This document shows positions 1-6,351 of a DNA stretch of 37,331 nucleotides, piece by piece. The notes below the pieces were generated by a model, which saw nothing but the letters and a program-made list of their open reading frames with translations, did not search any database and was not told the DNA's origin. This DNA comes from a virus. Every line of letters begins with the position of its first letter. Position 1 is the first letter of the stretch. The position numbers were made by a program, and so were the translations under genes. The stretch is from positions 1 to 37,331 of IMG/VR virus record IMGVR_UViG_3300037993_000152. One strand, given 5' to 3'.

Positions 1-10
1 CCGTGTCAAC

Positions 11-39
11 TTGACTTCGGCTGCTAAAGCGAATACAAT
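11..39 (+). promoter_or_regulatory. Promoter of the tRNA-Pro gene
   Basis: A TTGACT -35 box (11-16) and a TACAAT -10 box (34-39) are separated by exactly 17 bases. The -10 box ends 10 bases before the tRNA, which fits a sigma-70/SigA promoter driving the host tRNA. This is seen in sequence; its activity is inferred. Confidence 0.75.
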
Positions 40-49
40 TTAAGGTGAT

Positions 50-126
50 CAGGGTGTAGCTCAGCTTGGTAGAGCGCTTGCTTGGGGTGCAAGAGGTCGT
101 GGGTTCAAGTCCCGCCACTCTGACCA
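50..126 (+). tRNA. tRNA-Pro (anticodon GGG)
   Basis: The sequence folds as a full cloverleaf: acceptor CAGGGTG pairs with CACTCTG, the anticodon stem CTTGC/GCAAG closes a 7-base loop TTGGGGT with anticodon GGG, and the T arm carries GTTCAAG. The CCA end is encoded (124-126). It reads proline CCC/CCU codons. It lies directly beside the phage integrase and is the likely integration target, so it is probably the only host gene in the window. Confidence 0.95.
106..126 (+). other. Probable attL core at the tRNA 3' end
   Basis: Tyrosine integrases often recombine within the 3' half of tRNA genes, and the integrase here starts only 75 bases beyond the CCA. The exact core cannot be fixed because the right end of the prophage is outside the window. 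The range given is the T arm to CCA and is an inference. Confidence 0.4.
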
Positions 127-134
127 TTGATAAT

Positions 135-169
135 AAAGGATCTCCCGTGAAGGAGATCCTTTTTATTTT
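135..169. terminator. Bidirectional terminator between tRNA-Pro and int
   Basis: A perfect 11-bp stem AAAGGATCTCC / GGAGATCCTTT with a 6-base loop is followed by TTTTATTTT on the plus strand. The leading A-run gives a T-run on the minus strand. It can end the tRNA transcript and the leftward integrase transcript. Confidence 0.8.
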
Positions 170-200
170 GCTCGTTTGACCCTGATTTGACCCACTTCTT

Positions 201-1388
201 TTATTTCGCTTTTCTGAACGACAGCACCTTTCCCATTTTCCCCTTAGACTCTTCTATCCTACCGATCCTGTCTATCTCCGCATCTACCCGATTAAAGGCT
301 GCATCAATCTTGTCGGCTGTCTGCTTCATGGACTCGTTTATGATGTCGCCGTAAATATCGAGCGTTGTCGTGCTCTCCTCATGGCCCAGGGCAGCCTGCA
401 TCTCTTTCAGCGTCATCGAGTCCCGAGTTATATAAACAAAAGTGTGCCGCATCATGTGTGGGCTGGCCTTGATGCCGGCCTTTTTAGCGGCCCTGGCCAA
501 CAGGGTATAGTAGGAATCCGGCCGGAGCAGCTTGCCCGATCTGTTCGGGAAGACGAGCGCACTCTTTTTTAATTCATCGTTGAACAGCACCGGGTTAAAT
601 TCGGCCTGCAGCATGTTCTTTTGTCCGTTCAAATATTGGATAGCTTTATCTGATAGTGGCACATAATGAATCTTGGCCGACTTTGTATCTCCCATTCCGG
701 TGGTGCTATTCGATTCATCTATAGTGAGGCGCTTATTGTCAAAATCAACGTCCGGCCATTTCAGCGCCAGGAGTTCGCCCCGTCGTAGCCCGGTCACCAG
801 AAGAAACTTTACCGACCATATCCACCGGCTACGGGCCATAGCCTTGAGCAACTTCGATAATTCTTCAACCGTTAAGGTCTTTCTGGGCTTTGCCTGCTTG
901 ATAGGGATCTCTATCTTATTAGAAGGATCATTGGCAGGATTAAAAGGTATGAGTTTTTCTTTTATAGCTTTTGATAAAGCACCGTTCATCACTTTCTTGG
1001 CGTGTTTCATGGTCGAGGTCGCAAGGCCCTTTTCATTCATTTTCGCGATAATCCCTTGCAATTCGTGAGTTTGCAAATCTGATATTCTCCGATGACCGAT
1101 CACCGGCTTTATGTGCTGTTCATAGATAATTCGATATTGGTCATATGTAGCAGTTTTTTTTAACGGCTTAATATAGATGCTCAACCATCTATCAAACCAT
1201 TCGGCAACTTTCAGTTTATTAGATGTGATAGGCAGATCACTAATCTTCTTGACCTTTGCCTGAAGTTCCTTGAAAGTCTTGCCATAGAGACTCCTTGTTT
1301 CTCCATCTTTTGTTTGTATCCATTCGCAGCGCCCATCTGCACGTTTCTTATAGCTTCCCGATCCGTTTGGATTTCTCTGCTTGGACAC
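201..1388 (-). CDS. int: Phage integrase, tyrosine recombinase
   Basis: This 395-residue protein would catalyse site-specific integration and excision of the prophage. An N-terminal AP2-like arm-binding region (about residues 8-48) is followed by a helical core-binding domain (about 55-160) and the catalytic domain. The catalytic residues are visible: Arg202 in TGLRRGE, Lys near 236-239, His311 and Arg314 in HMMRHTF, His336 in LGHE and Tyr346 in DIYGD. The start is GTG with a GGAGG seven bases upstream. It lies 21 bases after the repressor on the same strand, so the two are probably co-transcribed, and its 3' end faces tRNA-Pro, the likely attachment site. Length and motifs match intact Gram-positive phage integrases. 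Confidence 0.95.
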   Translation of the reverse strand: MSKQRNPNGSGSYKKRADGRCEWIQTKDGETRSLYGKTFKELQAKVKKISDLPITSNKLKVAEWFDRWLSIYIKPLKKTATYDQYRIIYEQHIKPVIGHRRISDLQTHELQGIIAKMNEKGLATSTMKHAKKVMNGALSKAIKEKLIPFNPANDPSNKIEIPIKQAKPRKTLTVEELSKLLKAMARSRWIWSVKFLLVTGLRRGELLALKWPDVDFDNKRLTIDESNSTTGMGDTKSAKIHYVPLSDKAIQYLNGQKNMLQAEFNPVLFNDELKKSALVFPNRSGKLLRPDSYYTLLARAAKKAGIKASPHMMRHTFVYITRDSMTLKEMQAALGHEESTTTLDIYGDIINESMKQTADKIDAAFNRVDAEIDRIGRIEESKGKMGKVLSFRKAK

Positions 1389-1409
1389 GTTATCCCCTCC
1401 GATGAAAAT

Positions 1410-1799
1410 TTACATAGAAGACGTTTCCTCTACGTCCTTTTCTCCGATTTTTTCCCCGTCTGCTGCAGCTTGCTCCAACAATAATTCAATCCTGCCGATT
1501 ATTCTTTGCTGTTCACAGTGCGGAAGTCTGCGCCATAGGTTGATGAGTCCTGTCTCATCCTCTGTCAACTGCAGGGGCTTGGGCATCTCTTTGCCGGTGG
1601 CCAGATACTCCACACTGACATTAAAATAATCTGCGATTTTGGATGCATATACTAAGCTGATATTTTTGGCCTTTTTCCTGATTATTCCGTATAGCGTTGT
1701 TTTCGGGATTCCCGTAGCCTTTGATAAATCTGCTATTTTAGTTCCCCGCTCGTTAAGAAGCATTTGAAACCTTTCATAATACTGCATGCTATATTCCAC
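1410..1799 (-). CDS. XRE-family repressor (CI-like)
   Basis: A helix-turn-helix of the Xre/Cro-CI family occupies residues 10-68, with the recognition region around KATGIPKTTLYGI. A short C-terminal tail rich in Glu follows, with no peptidase domain, so this is a small repressor rather than a LexA-cleavable one. GTG at 1799 is preferred as the start because AAGGGAG lies eight bases upstream; a TTG at 1817 is also in frame but overlaps that ribosome binding site. It is divergent from the Cro-like gene across an operator-rich intergenic region and lies upstream of int. It most likely maintains lysogeny by binding the TTACCC/GGGTAA sites. Confidence 0.85.
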   Translation of the reverse strand: MEYSMQYYERFQMLLNERGTKIADLSKATGIPKTTLYGIIRKKAKNISLVYASKIADYFNVSVEYLATGKEMPKPLQLTEDETGLINLWRRLPHCEQQRIIGRIELLLEQAAADGEKIGEKDVEETSSM

Positions 1800-1822
1800 C
1801 CCGTCATCTCCCTTCAATGTAT

Positions 1823-1850
1823 ATATTAACTATATTATTACCCAATGTAA
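1823..1850 (-). promoter_or_regulatory. Probable leftward promoter for repressor and int
   Basis: On the minus strand TTACAT (1850-1845) and TAATAT (1828-1823) are 16 bases apart and point into the repressor gene. One TTACCC operator half-site (1838-1843) lies in the spacer, which would allow autoregulation. Promoter use is inferred. Confidence 0.5.
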
Positions 1851-1938
1851 ATATATTATTACCCTTCCATGAAAAATATATGTTGACACGTTACCCCAAA
1901 GGGTATATATTTATGTCGCAAGTTACGATAAAGGGTAA
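1838..1938. promoter_or_regulatory. Lysogeny-switch operators (TTACCC/GGGTAA)
   Basis: TTACCC occurs at 1838, 1859 and 1891, and its complement GGGTA(A) at 1901 and 1933. The first two copies sit in a 21-bp direct repeat of ATATTATTACCC, about two helical turns apart. The 1891-1906 pair forms a near palindrome centred on CAAA. These are the likely sites of the repressor and the Cro-like protein. Confidence 0.65.
1883..1911 (+). promoter_or_regulatory. Rightward early promoter
   Basis: A consensus TTGACA (1883-1888) is followed after exactly 17 bases by TATATT (1906-1911). The TACCC/GGGTA palindrome fills the spacer, so repressor binding would block RNA polymerase directly. It reads into the Cro-like gene and the whole early operon. 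Confidence 0.85.
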
Positions 1939-1972
1939 TTAATTAGCAGATAATGGGAGGGAGATAACGTAT

Positions 1973-2197
1973 ATGTTTCCTAATCTTCGGGCAGAAATGG
2001 CCAGATATGGCGTCAGCACAAATGACCTGGCAAAGGTATTAAGCCTCAGCCGCAAATCGATTAACAACAAAATGATTGGCCAGCACAAGGGATTTAGCCT
2101 CGATGAGGCGGCCAAAATCAGGAATACTTTCTTTCCTGGAATCTCCCTGGATGACTTGTTCGCAAAGGCGGCTCCGAAAAGCCAGGGAGTGGCCTAA
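1973..2197 (+). CDS. Cro-like helix-turn-helix regulator
   Basis: This 74-residue protein is almost entirely one small HTH domain: an amphipathic start, a recognition region around TNDLAKVLSLSRKSI, and a C-terminal helix ending in LDDLFAKAA. The ATG has a GGGAGGGAG Shine-Dalgarno nine bases upstream. It is the first gene of the rightward operon, divergent from the repressor, which is the position of Cro in lambda-like switches. Its role as antirepressor or second repressor is inferred from that position. It could instead be an Xre-type activator. Confidence 0.8.
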   Translation: MFPNLRAEMARYGVSTNDLAKVLSLSRKSINNKMIGQHKGFSLDEAAKIRNTFFPGISLDDLFAKAAPKSQGVA

Positions 2198-2237
2198 TGA
2201 GGCTGGAGTCTAAAACGGCGTGATAGGAGGGATGCGA

Positions 2238-2333
2238 TTGAAAGTTTTGGAGATCATGATTGTTTTTCTCTGCTGCATCATGGGGATGGCAGAAACGGCT
2301 TGGTGTCAGATATTCGAGAGGGAAATAAAATAG
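2238..2333 (+). CDS. Small membrane protein, 31 residues
   Basis: This short reading frame has one hydrophobic stretch (EIMIVFLCCIMGMA) and a charged tail. TTG at 2238 is preferred as the start because AGGAGG (2225-2230) is seven bases upstream; the ATG at 2232 is only one base from it. It overlaps no other likely start and sits between the Cro-like gene and the next phage gene. The function is unknown; a single-pass membrane peptide is all that can be said. Confidence 0.5.
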   Translation: MKVLEIMIVFLCCIMGMAETAWCQIFEREIK

Positions 2334-2368
2334 GCGCTGTGCCAGAGCGCCATGAAAGGAGATTGATC

Positions 2369-2629
2369 GTGAACATCATATCAGAATATCCCCCTGAAGT
2401 CAATCACTTCACCCTACGTCAATCCCAGATGGAGTCCACCCTGGCCGGCTATCGTCTCAGCCCCCCCGCCGAACGGAGAGATCGGCTCATATCTCGACGG
2501 CCTGCTCATCCGGGGGAGGAAGTTCATCTGCGGCAAATTCCGGATCGCGCCGGCAAGATCATCATCGCCTTGTGCGCGGTTTACGTCCTAGTGCTACTTG
2601 GGCAAACGATTCAATATTTTGCGAGATAG
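2369..2629 (+). CDS. Hypothetical protein with C-terminal membrane helix
   Basis: The reading frame is open from 2300, but the start is placed at GTG 2369 because AAGGAG lies seven bases upstream of it. The 86-residue product is polar and arginine-rich through residue 60 and ends in one hydrophobic segment (KIIIALCAVYVLVLLG), so it is probably a tail-anchored membrane protein with its N-terminus in the cytoplasm. I do not recognise the family. It overlaps no neighbour and is followed 12 bases later by the pentapeptide gene. Confidence 0.55.
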   Translation: MNIISEYPPEVNHFTLRQSQMESTLAGYRLSPPAERRDRLISRRPAHPGEEVHLRQIPDRAGKIIIALCAVYVLVLLGQTIQYFAR

Positions 2630-2641
2630 GGAGGGAGAAAA

Positions 2642-3193
2642 TTGATCATTACAGAGTTAAACAAAATCCTTGAAGATCACGCGAAATGGCTCCGCAGCGA
2701 AGACGGCGGTAGCCGTGCCAACCTGAGCGGTGCCAACCTGAGCGGTGCCTACCTGAGCGGTGCCGACCTGAGCGGTGCCAACCTGAGCGGTGCCGACCTG
2801 AGCCGTGCCGACCTGAGCGGTGCCGACCTGAGCGGTGCCAACCTGAGCGGTGCCTACCTGAGGAGTGCCGACCTGAGGAGTGCCGACCTGAGGAGTGCCA
2901 ACCTGAGCGGTGCCTACCTGAGGAGTGCCGACCTGAGCGGTGCCAACCTGAGCGGTGCCGACCTGAGCCGTGCCGACCTGAGCGGTGCCGACCTGAGCGG
3001 TGCCAACCTGAGCGGTGCCGACCTGAGCCGTGCCAACCTGAGCGGTGCCGACCTGAGCGGTGCCAACCTGAGCGGTGCCGACCTGAGCGGTGCCAACCTG
3101 GATAAACGGTATATTGTAATTTCCTGCATAGGTAGCCGCAAGGGCAGCTCTGGCATCTCTGTCCGACATCTTCACCCAGGACCTCGAAGATAA
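2642..3193 (+). CDS. Pentapeptide-repeat protein, C-terminus fused or truncated
   Basis: After about 24 ordinary residues come 26 consecutive A[N/D/Y]LSG-type pentapeptides (residues ~25-153), predicted to form a right-handed quadrilateral beta-helix. Members of this superfamily can mimic DNA or act in binding, but none of that can be read here. The TTG start has GGAGG seven bases upstream. The tail begins as in other phage pentapeptide proteins ([15 protein letters not shown]), then becomes an Arg/His/Pro-rich tail ending at 3193. In another frame the same DNA runs smoothly into the next gene, which suggests a recombination junction near 3140. The protein is probably expressed but its C-terminus is not native. 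Confidence 0.75.
   Translation: MIITELNKILEDHAKWLRSEDGGSRANLSGANLSGAYLSGADLSGANLSGADLSRADLSGADLSGANLSGAYLRSADLRSADLRSANLSGAYLRSADLSGANLSGADLSRADLSGADLSGANLSGADLSRANLSGADLSGANLSGADLSGANLDKRYIVISCIGSRKGSSGISVRHLHPGPRR
2715..3100 (+). repeat. 15-bp tandem repeat array, about 26 copies
   Basis: The unit is GTGCC-NAC-CTGAGCG with near-perfect copy identity. Variation is confined to the first base of the NAC codon (A, G or T, never C) and to the serine-glycine pair (AGC GGT, AGC CGT or AGG AGT). The reverse strand is open throughout, which is a consequence of the repeat. Confidence 0.95.
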
Positions 3194-3194
3194 T

Positions 3195-3752
3195 ATGAAC
3201 CTGCCGACGAGCAACGCCACAAATTCAGCCAATCAAGGCAAGTCTCCCGGTGATACAGTTCTGACCTTCGGCAAGAACAAAGGGCGCACCATTGCTGACC
3301 TCTTCAAGGACGACAAGGGATACTTCGATTGGCTGGTCGAGAACAACGAGAAGATGAAACCCATATGCGAAGCCTACATCCAATCCCTAAAAGAAGTGCA
3401 GCAACAACCAACCTCGCCTATCGAAGTCAGCTGGGAAGATGTTCCCGCAGCCGAAACGCCTCCCGAAGCAATGTCCACCCTTCAGGATCAGAAAACTATC
3501 CACATCGAGAAATCCCGCCTCAAGTGGTCGGATGCCAAACTCAAGGCAAACCTGCAAAAGCAATTCAGGACTGAGCATACCGCCGACCTGACAGACAATC
3601 AGGCCAAGAAACTCGTTGCGTGGTTCAAGAAGCAGCCAACCCCTGCGGCAGCGCAAGACCCGGCAGAGAAACAGTTCAATGAGATGGCGGATCAGCAGGT
3701 CGAAGAGTTCAAGCAGGAAATGGAGCCGATGCGGGAACCTGGCGAAGATTGA
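3195..3752 (+). CDS. Protein with ExoX-like C-terminal motif, possibly N-truncated
   Basis: Residues ~20-60 contain TFGKNKGRTIADLFKDD..YFDWLVEN, the GK.KG...D..Y..Wl signature of the small domain found at the C-terminus of exonuclease X-like and some phage recombination proteins. A linker and a basic helical region near residues 105-150 follow. The ATG has no good Shine-Dalgarno. The frame is open upstream and reads protein-like sequence ([16 protein letters not shown]) back towards the pentapeptide tail. I infer that this is the C-terminal part of a longer recombination protein that lost its N-terminus. It is coupled to the HNH gene by a TGATG overlap. Confidence 0.6.
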   Translation: MNLPTSNATNSANQGKSPGDTVLTFGKNKGRTIADLFKDDKGYFDWLVENNEKMKPICEAYIQSLKEVQQQPTSPIEVSWEDVPAAETPPEAMSTLQDQKTIHIEKSRLKWSDAKLKANLQKQFRTEHTADLTDNQAKKLVAWFKKQPTPAAAQDPAEKQFNEMADQQVEEFKQEMEPMREPGED

Positions 3753-4006
3753 TGATCGTCACTCATAAGCGCATCGTTGACCGCAAGGCAATCGCTGCGG
3801 CACGAAAGCCGTTTTGCGAGAACTGCGGTAGATGGGGCACAGTCCACGTCCACCACGTCAAGAGCAAAGCCAGTGGCGGATCGGATGAATTAGCAAACTT
3901 AGTTAGTCTGTGCCCCATTTGCCACACCTTGGCACACACCGGACAGATCAGCAAAGAAACCCTGCGAGAGATAGTCAGACGAAGAGAAAGTGGCAACATT
4001 GGGTGA
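3752..4006 (+). CDS. HNH endonuclease
   Basis: This 84-residue protein is a compact HNH nuclease. It shows the structural zinc pairs C22xxC25 and C54xxC57, the catalytic H34/H35 in VHVHHVKSK, N49 in LANL and H58/H62. The ATG at 3752 overlaps the previous TGA (TGATG), so translation is probably coupled; the in-frame TTG at 3749 is less likely. In phages such proteins nick or cut DNA in packaging or recombination, or act as homing nucleases. Its place in the early operon away from the terminase argues for recombination or homing. Confidence 0.85.
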   Translation: MIVTHKRIVDRKAIAAARKPFCENCGRWGTVHVHHVKSKASGGSDELANLVSLCPICHTLAHTGQISKETLREIVRRRESGNIG

Positions 4007-4033
4007 CAACTTAAAAATTCAGGAGGCCACAAC

Positions 4034-4300
4034 ATGATCGACCACAACAGAATTATTATCCCCAAGTTAACCGTTGAAGAGATCGCTACCCTGCAATGCG
4101 ATGCGGCCAAGCGCGGAGCGGGTGAGGTTCAGTCCGCATTGGTAGTCGCCAACGAATTGCTCTATGAGGCCTACGATAACAAGCTCAAAGCATTGAGGGA
4201 ACTGGACGAGGCCAATATAGACATTGCGAAAGTAAAGAGCTCAAAGGGGACACTGATCGAGTCCGGCAGGATATTCAAGACCATCGCAGCAAGGGAATAG
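4034..4300 (+). CDS. Hypothetical phage protein, helical
   Basis: This 88-residue acidic and basic mixed protein has long predicted helices (residues 15-75) and no cysteines, signal or membrane segment. The ATG is preceded by AGGAGG. It sits between the HNH nuclease and the phage tRNA-Gln, in the same direction. I do not recognise the family. The heptad-like spacing of Leu and Ala around VVANELLYEAYDNKLKAL suggests a coiled-coil or small oligomeric protein. Confidence 0.6.
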   Translation: MIDHNRIIIPKLTVEEIATLQCDAAKRGAGEVQSALVVANELLYEAYDNKLKALRELDEANIDIAKVKSSKGTLIESGRIFKTIAARE

Positions 4301-4304
4301 AGTT

Positions 4305-4378
4305 TGCCGGGTAGTGTAATGGTAGCACATGAGATTTTGGCCCTCATAATACAGGTTCGACACCTGTCCCGGCAACCA
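4305..4378 (+). tRNA. Phage-borne tRNA-Gln (anticodon TTG)
   Basis: The acceptor stem TGCCGGG/CCCGGCA is perfect, the D stem is GTGT/GCAC, the anticodon loop TTTTGGC carries TTG, the T arm ACAGG/CCTGT is perfect, and CCA is encoded. The base of the anticodon stem has one A-C mismatch. It reads CAA. It lies inside the early operon between protein genes with no promoter of its own, so it must be processed from the operon transcript. Confidence 0.9.
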
Positions 4379-4405
4379 AATTTACGGTAACACCCAACTG
4401 AATAG

Positions 4406-4456
4406 GCCGCCTCGTCAGTCCAGGGGCGGCCACATACAAAGGGAGGATGGAGAGCA
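4406..4456 (+). repeat. 51-bp direct repeat, copy A
   Basis: These bases are identical to 6220-6270. Similarity continues to both sides: AACACC-AACT-AATAG on the left, and a GCGTAAATTGGGGCA block on the right that in copy B lies 34 bases further on. The two copies bracket the 4498-6199 gene pair. Copy A contains GGGAGGATGG, which resembles a translation start but opens no real gene. Confidence 0.9.
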
Positions 4457-4497
4457 GCGTAAATTGGGGCACAGACCCCTAAAAACAAGGAGGAGCC

Positions 4498-4812
4498 ATG
4501 GACAAGCAGTATAGGCACGGAGAGCTGTTACTTTGCGAGATTGACGCTATCCCGGATGGGGCTGTCGTCAAGAAGTCGTCAGTGGTGGCCACGGGCAAGA
4601 CCGGTCACGACCACACGATCAAGGGTGGCCAGATCCTGGAGTGCAACACGCCAGGTGGTACCAGCAGCTACCTCGACATCACGCACGCCGGCGCTACCAT
4701 CGACCACGAAGAGCATGGCCCGATCCTGCTGCAGCCGGGCGAGAAGTACGAGGTCATCAGGCAGCGGGAACACGATCCTTATGCTGATGCAACTCGCCAG
4801 GTCGCTGATTAA
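4498..4812 (+). CDS. Conserved small protein paired with the DUF6745-like gene
   Basis: This 104-residue soluble protein has features I associate with small proteins encoded next to DUF6745-like genes: an N-terminal HGELLLCEIDAIP, a central ATGKTGHDHTI, and a C-terminal HEEHGPILLQPGEKYEV followed by RQREHDP and a final RQVAD. Conserved His residues (41, 43, and the HEEH pair near 73) could bind metal or form a small cupin-like barrel; that is inference. AAGGAGGAG precedes the ATG. It lies 61 bases upstream of the QV-repeat gene in the same orientation and the pair is bracketed by the 51-bp repeats. No enzymatic function is known to me. Confidence 0.7.
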   Translation: MDKQYRHGELLLCEIDAIPDGAVVKKSSVVATGKTGHDHTIKGGQILECNTPGGTSSYLDITHAGATIDHEEHGPILLQPGEKYEVIRQREHDPYADATRQVAD

Positions 4813-4873
4813 TTACCGTTGGACAGCGAGGACATAACCGGGTGAGAGGCCGGCAATACGAGGAGGACCTGAG

Positions 4874-6199
4874 ATGAAGCTGGAGCGACTCACGCCCGAA
4901 CAAGAGGCGTTAATGATTGAAGTAAAAGATGAATGGCTCGGTATAGTATTCCAGTCTACCGAGCCCCTGAACACGGAAGCAGCCACGAAGGGAATCGAGT
5001 GGTTGTACGAGATGGCCAAGCTGCCGCGGCCCCTGATACTGATCATGGATAGCCCGCTTGGCTGCCAGTACGCCGCCAATATCGTGGTCGAGGCCATAAA
5101 GAAAGTTTTACAGGAAAACGAGGGCCAGGGGGATCAGGTCTGGGATCAGGTCGGGGATCAGGTCGGGGCTCAGGTCGGGGATCAGGTCAGGGCTCAGGTC
5201 AGGGCTCAGGTCTGGGCTCAGGTCAGGGCTCAGGTCTGGGATCAGGTCGGGGATCAGGTCAGGGCTCAGGTCAGGGCTCAGGTCAGGGCTCAGGTCGGGG
5301 ATCAGGTCTGGGCTCAGGTCTGGGCTCAGGTCAGGGCTCAGGTCGGGGATCAGGTCAGGGATCAGGTCGGGGATCAGGTCTGGGCTCAGGTCTGGGCTCA
5401 GGTCAGGGCTCAGGTCGGGGATCAGGTCAGGGATCAGGTCTGGGATCAGGTCGGGGATCAGGTCAGGGCTCAGGTCAGGGCTCAGGTCGGGGATCAGGTC
5501 TGGGCTCAGGTCAGGGCTCAGGTCGGGGATCAGGTCTGGGATCAATACTACGACTTTGCCTGGTGCAACCTGCTCTGGGATGCCGACGATACCTCTTTTT
5601 ACTCCGTTTTTGAGCGCCTTGGCGTCGTAAAGGTTCCGGCCCTAGGCAAGTATGCTGACTACCTCCGCTCCGGAGTATTCTTCTCGATCTTCCTGCGCGG
5701 CGTCGCCATCGTCTGCGGTCGTCCCGACCACATCCAACGGGATGCCTCCAACCGCTTACACTGCCCCGATGGGCCGGCCATCCGCTGGAAAGATGGGTAT
5801 GCCAACTACCGCTGGCATGGCGTCACCATCCCGTCGAAGCTGGTCGATGCGCCTGACACTGTCACAAAAGAGGATCTAATCAAGGAGACCAACGCGGAGG
5901 TCCGCCGGGCCCACCTGGAAGCCCTCGGCGCCGATCGCTTCTTCGAGCTCCTGGACGTCGACATTGTGGACAAGGCCGAGTTGGGCGAGCCGGGATACGT
6001 CCGGGAGTACATCCTATACCGCACCCGGGAACAGGATTCGGTCATCGGAGACCACATCAACTTCTTGCAGGTCGAGTGCCATTCGACCGGGCTCAAATTC
6101 ATCCTTTGTGTGCCCGATATCACGACGGCGGAAGCTGCGCGTGCGTGGACATGGCCGCTACCCGAAGGCGTGGAGTACCGGCCTATTATCGAGGCTTAA
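4874..6199 (+). CDS. QV tetrapeptide-repeat protein with DUF6745-like C-terminus
   Basis: The 441 residues divide into three parts. Residues 1-85 form a helical N-terminal domain. Residues 86-224 are 34 full copies of [W/G/R][D/A]QV. Residues ~226-441 form a C-terminal domain with [24 protein letters not shown] and a later ERG-like region, which matches the DUF6745 type as I remember it. That type occurs in many bacteria, often after degenerate repeats, with unknown function. No signal peptide or membrane segment is visible, so it should be cytoplasmic. AGGAGG lies upstream of the ATG. It is probably translated with the small partner upstream. The repeat array is hypervariable DNA and its length may differ among relatives. 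Confidence 0.8.
   Translation: MKLERLTPEQEALMIEVKDEWLGIVFQSTEPLNTEAATKGIEWLYEMAKLPRPLILIMDSPLGCQYAANIVVEAIKKVLQENEGQGDQVWDQVGDQVGAQVGDQVRAQVRAQVWAQVRAQVWDQVGDQVRAQVRAQVRAQVGDQVWAQVWAQVRAQVGDQVRDQVGDQVWAQVWAQVRAQVGDQVRDQVWDQVGDQVRAQVRAQVGDQVWAQVRAQVGDQVWDQYYDFAWCNLLWDADDTSFYSVFERLGVVKVPALGKYADYLRSGVFFSIFLRGVAIVCGRPDHIQRDASNRLHCPDGPAIRWKDGYANYRWHGVTIPSKLVDAPDTVTKEDLIKETNAEVRRAHLEALGADRFFELLDVDIVDKAELGEPGYVREYILYRTREQDSVIGDHINFLQVECHSTGLKFILCVPDITTAEAARAWTWPLPEGVEYRPIIEA
5129..5545 (+). repeat. 12-bp tandem repeat array, 34.75 copies
   Basis: The unit is NGG-GMT-CAG-GTC. The first codon is TGG, GGG or AGG and never CGG; the second is GAT or GCT. CAG GTC is invariant across the array. Units 15-20 (5297-5368) and 21-26 (5369-5440) carry the same order of variants, a 72-bp block duplication. 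The reverse frame is open only because of the repeat. Confidence 0.97.
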
Positions 6200-6219
6200 C
6201 TGGCAACACCAACTTAATA

Positions 6220-6270
6220 GCCGCCTCGTCAGTCCAGGGGCGGCCACATACAAAGGGAGGATGGAGAGCA
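6220..6270 (+). repeat. 51-bp direct repeat, copy B
   Basis: This is identical to 4406-4456. After it come 34 extra bases and then GAGAGCAGCGTAAATTGGGGCA, which in copy A follows directly. A small GGGG(6)CCCC hairpin (6314-6327) ends just before the ribosome binding site of the next gene, as in copy A (4466-4479). Confidence 0.9.
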
Positions 6271-6351
6271 TGAATTGGGACTTTTGATGAACCGCAGGAG
6301 AGCAGCGTAAATTGGGGCAGCGTCCCCTTAAAACGAGAGGAGAAACTGAGC

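Noticed and set aside
2657-3232. Long minus-strand open frame (VGTAQ repeats) over the pentapeptide array
   Set aside because: It is open only because a 15-bp repeat without stops is read in reverse; it has no ribosome binding site and the plus-strand frame has the known protein pattern.
5108-5545. Minus-strand SPDL/IPDL repeat frame over the QV array
   Set aside because: Same reason: a 12-bp repeat stays open in several frames. The plus-strand frame continues into a real domain on both sides.
2715-5545. CRISPR-like or diversity-generating repeat arrays
   Set aside because: The units are contiguous without spacers and coding, and no Cas gene or reverse transcriptase is present, so neither CRISPR nor a DGR is supported.
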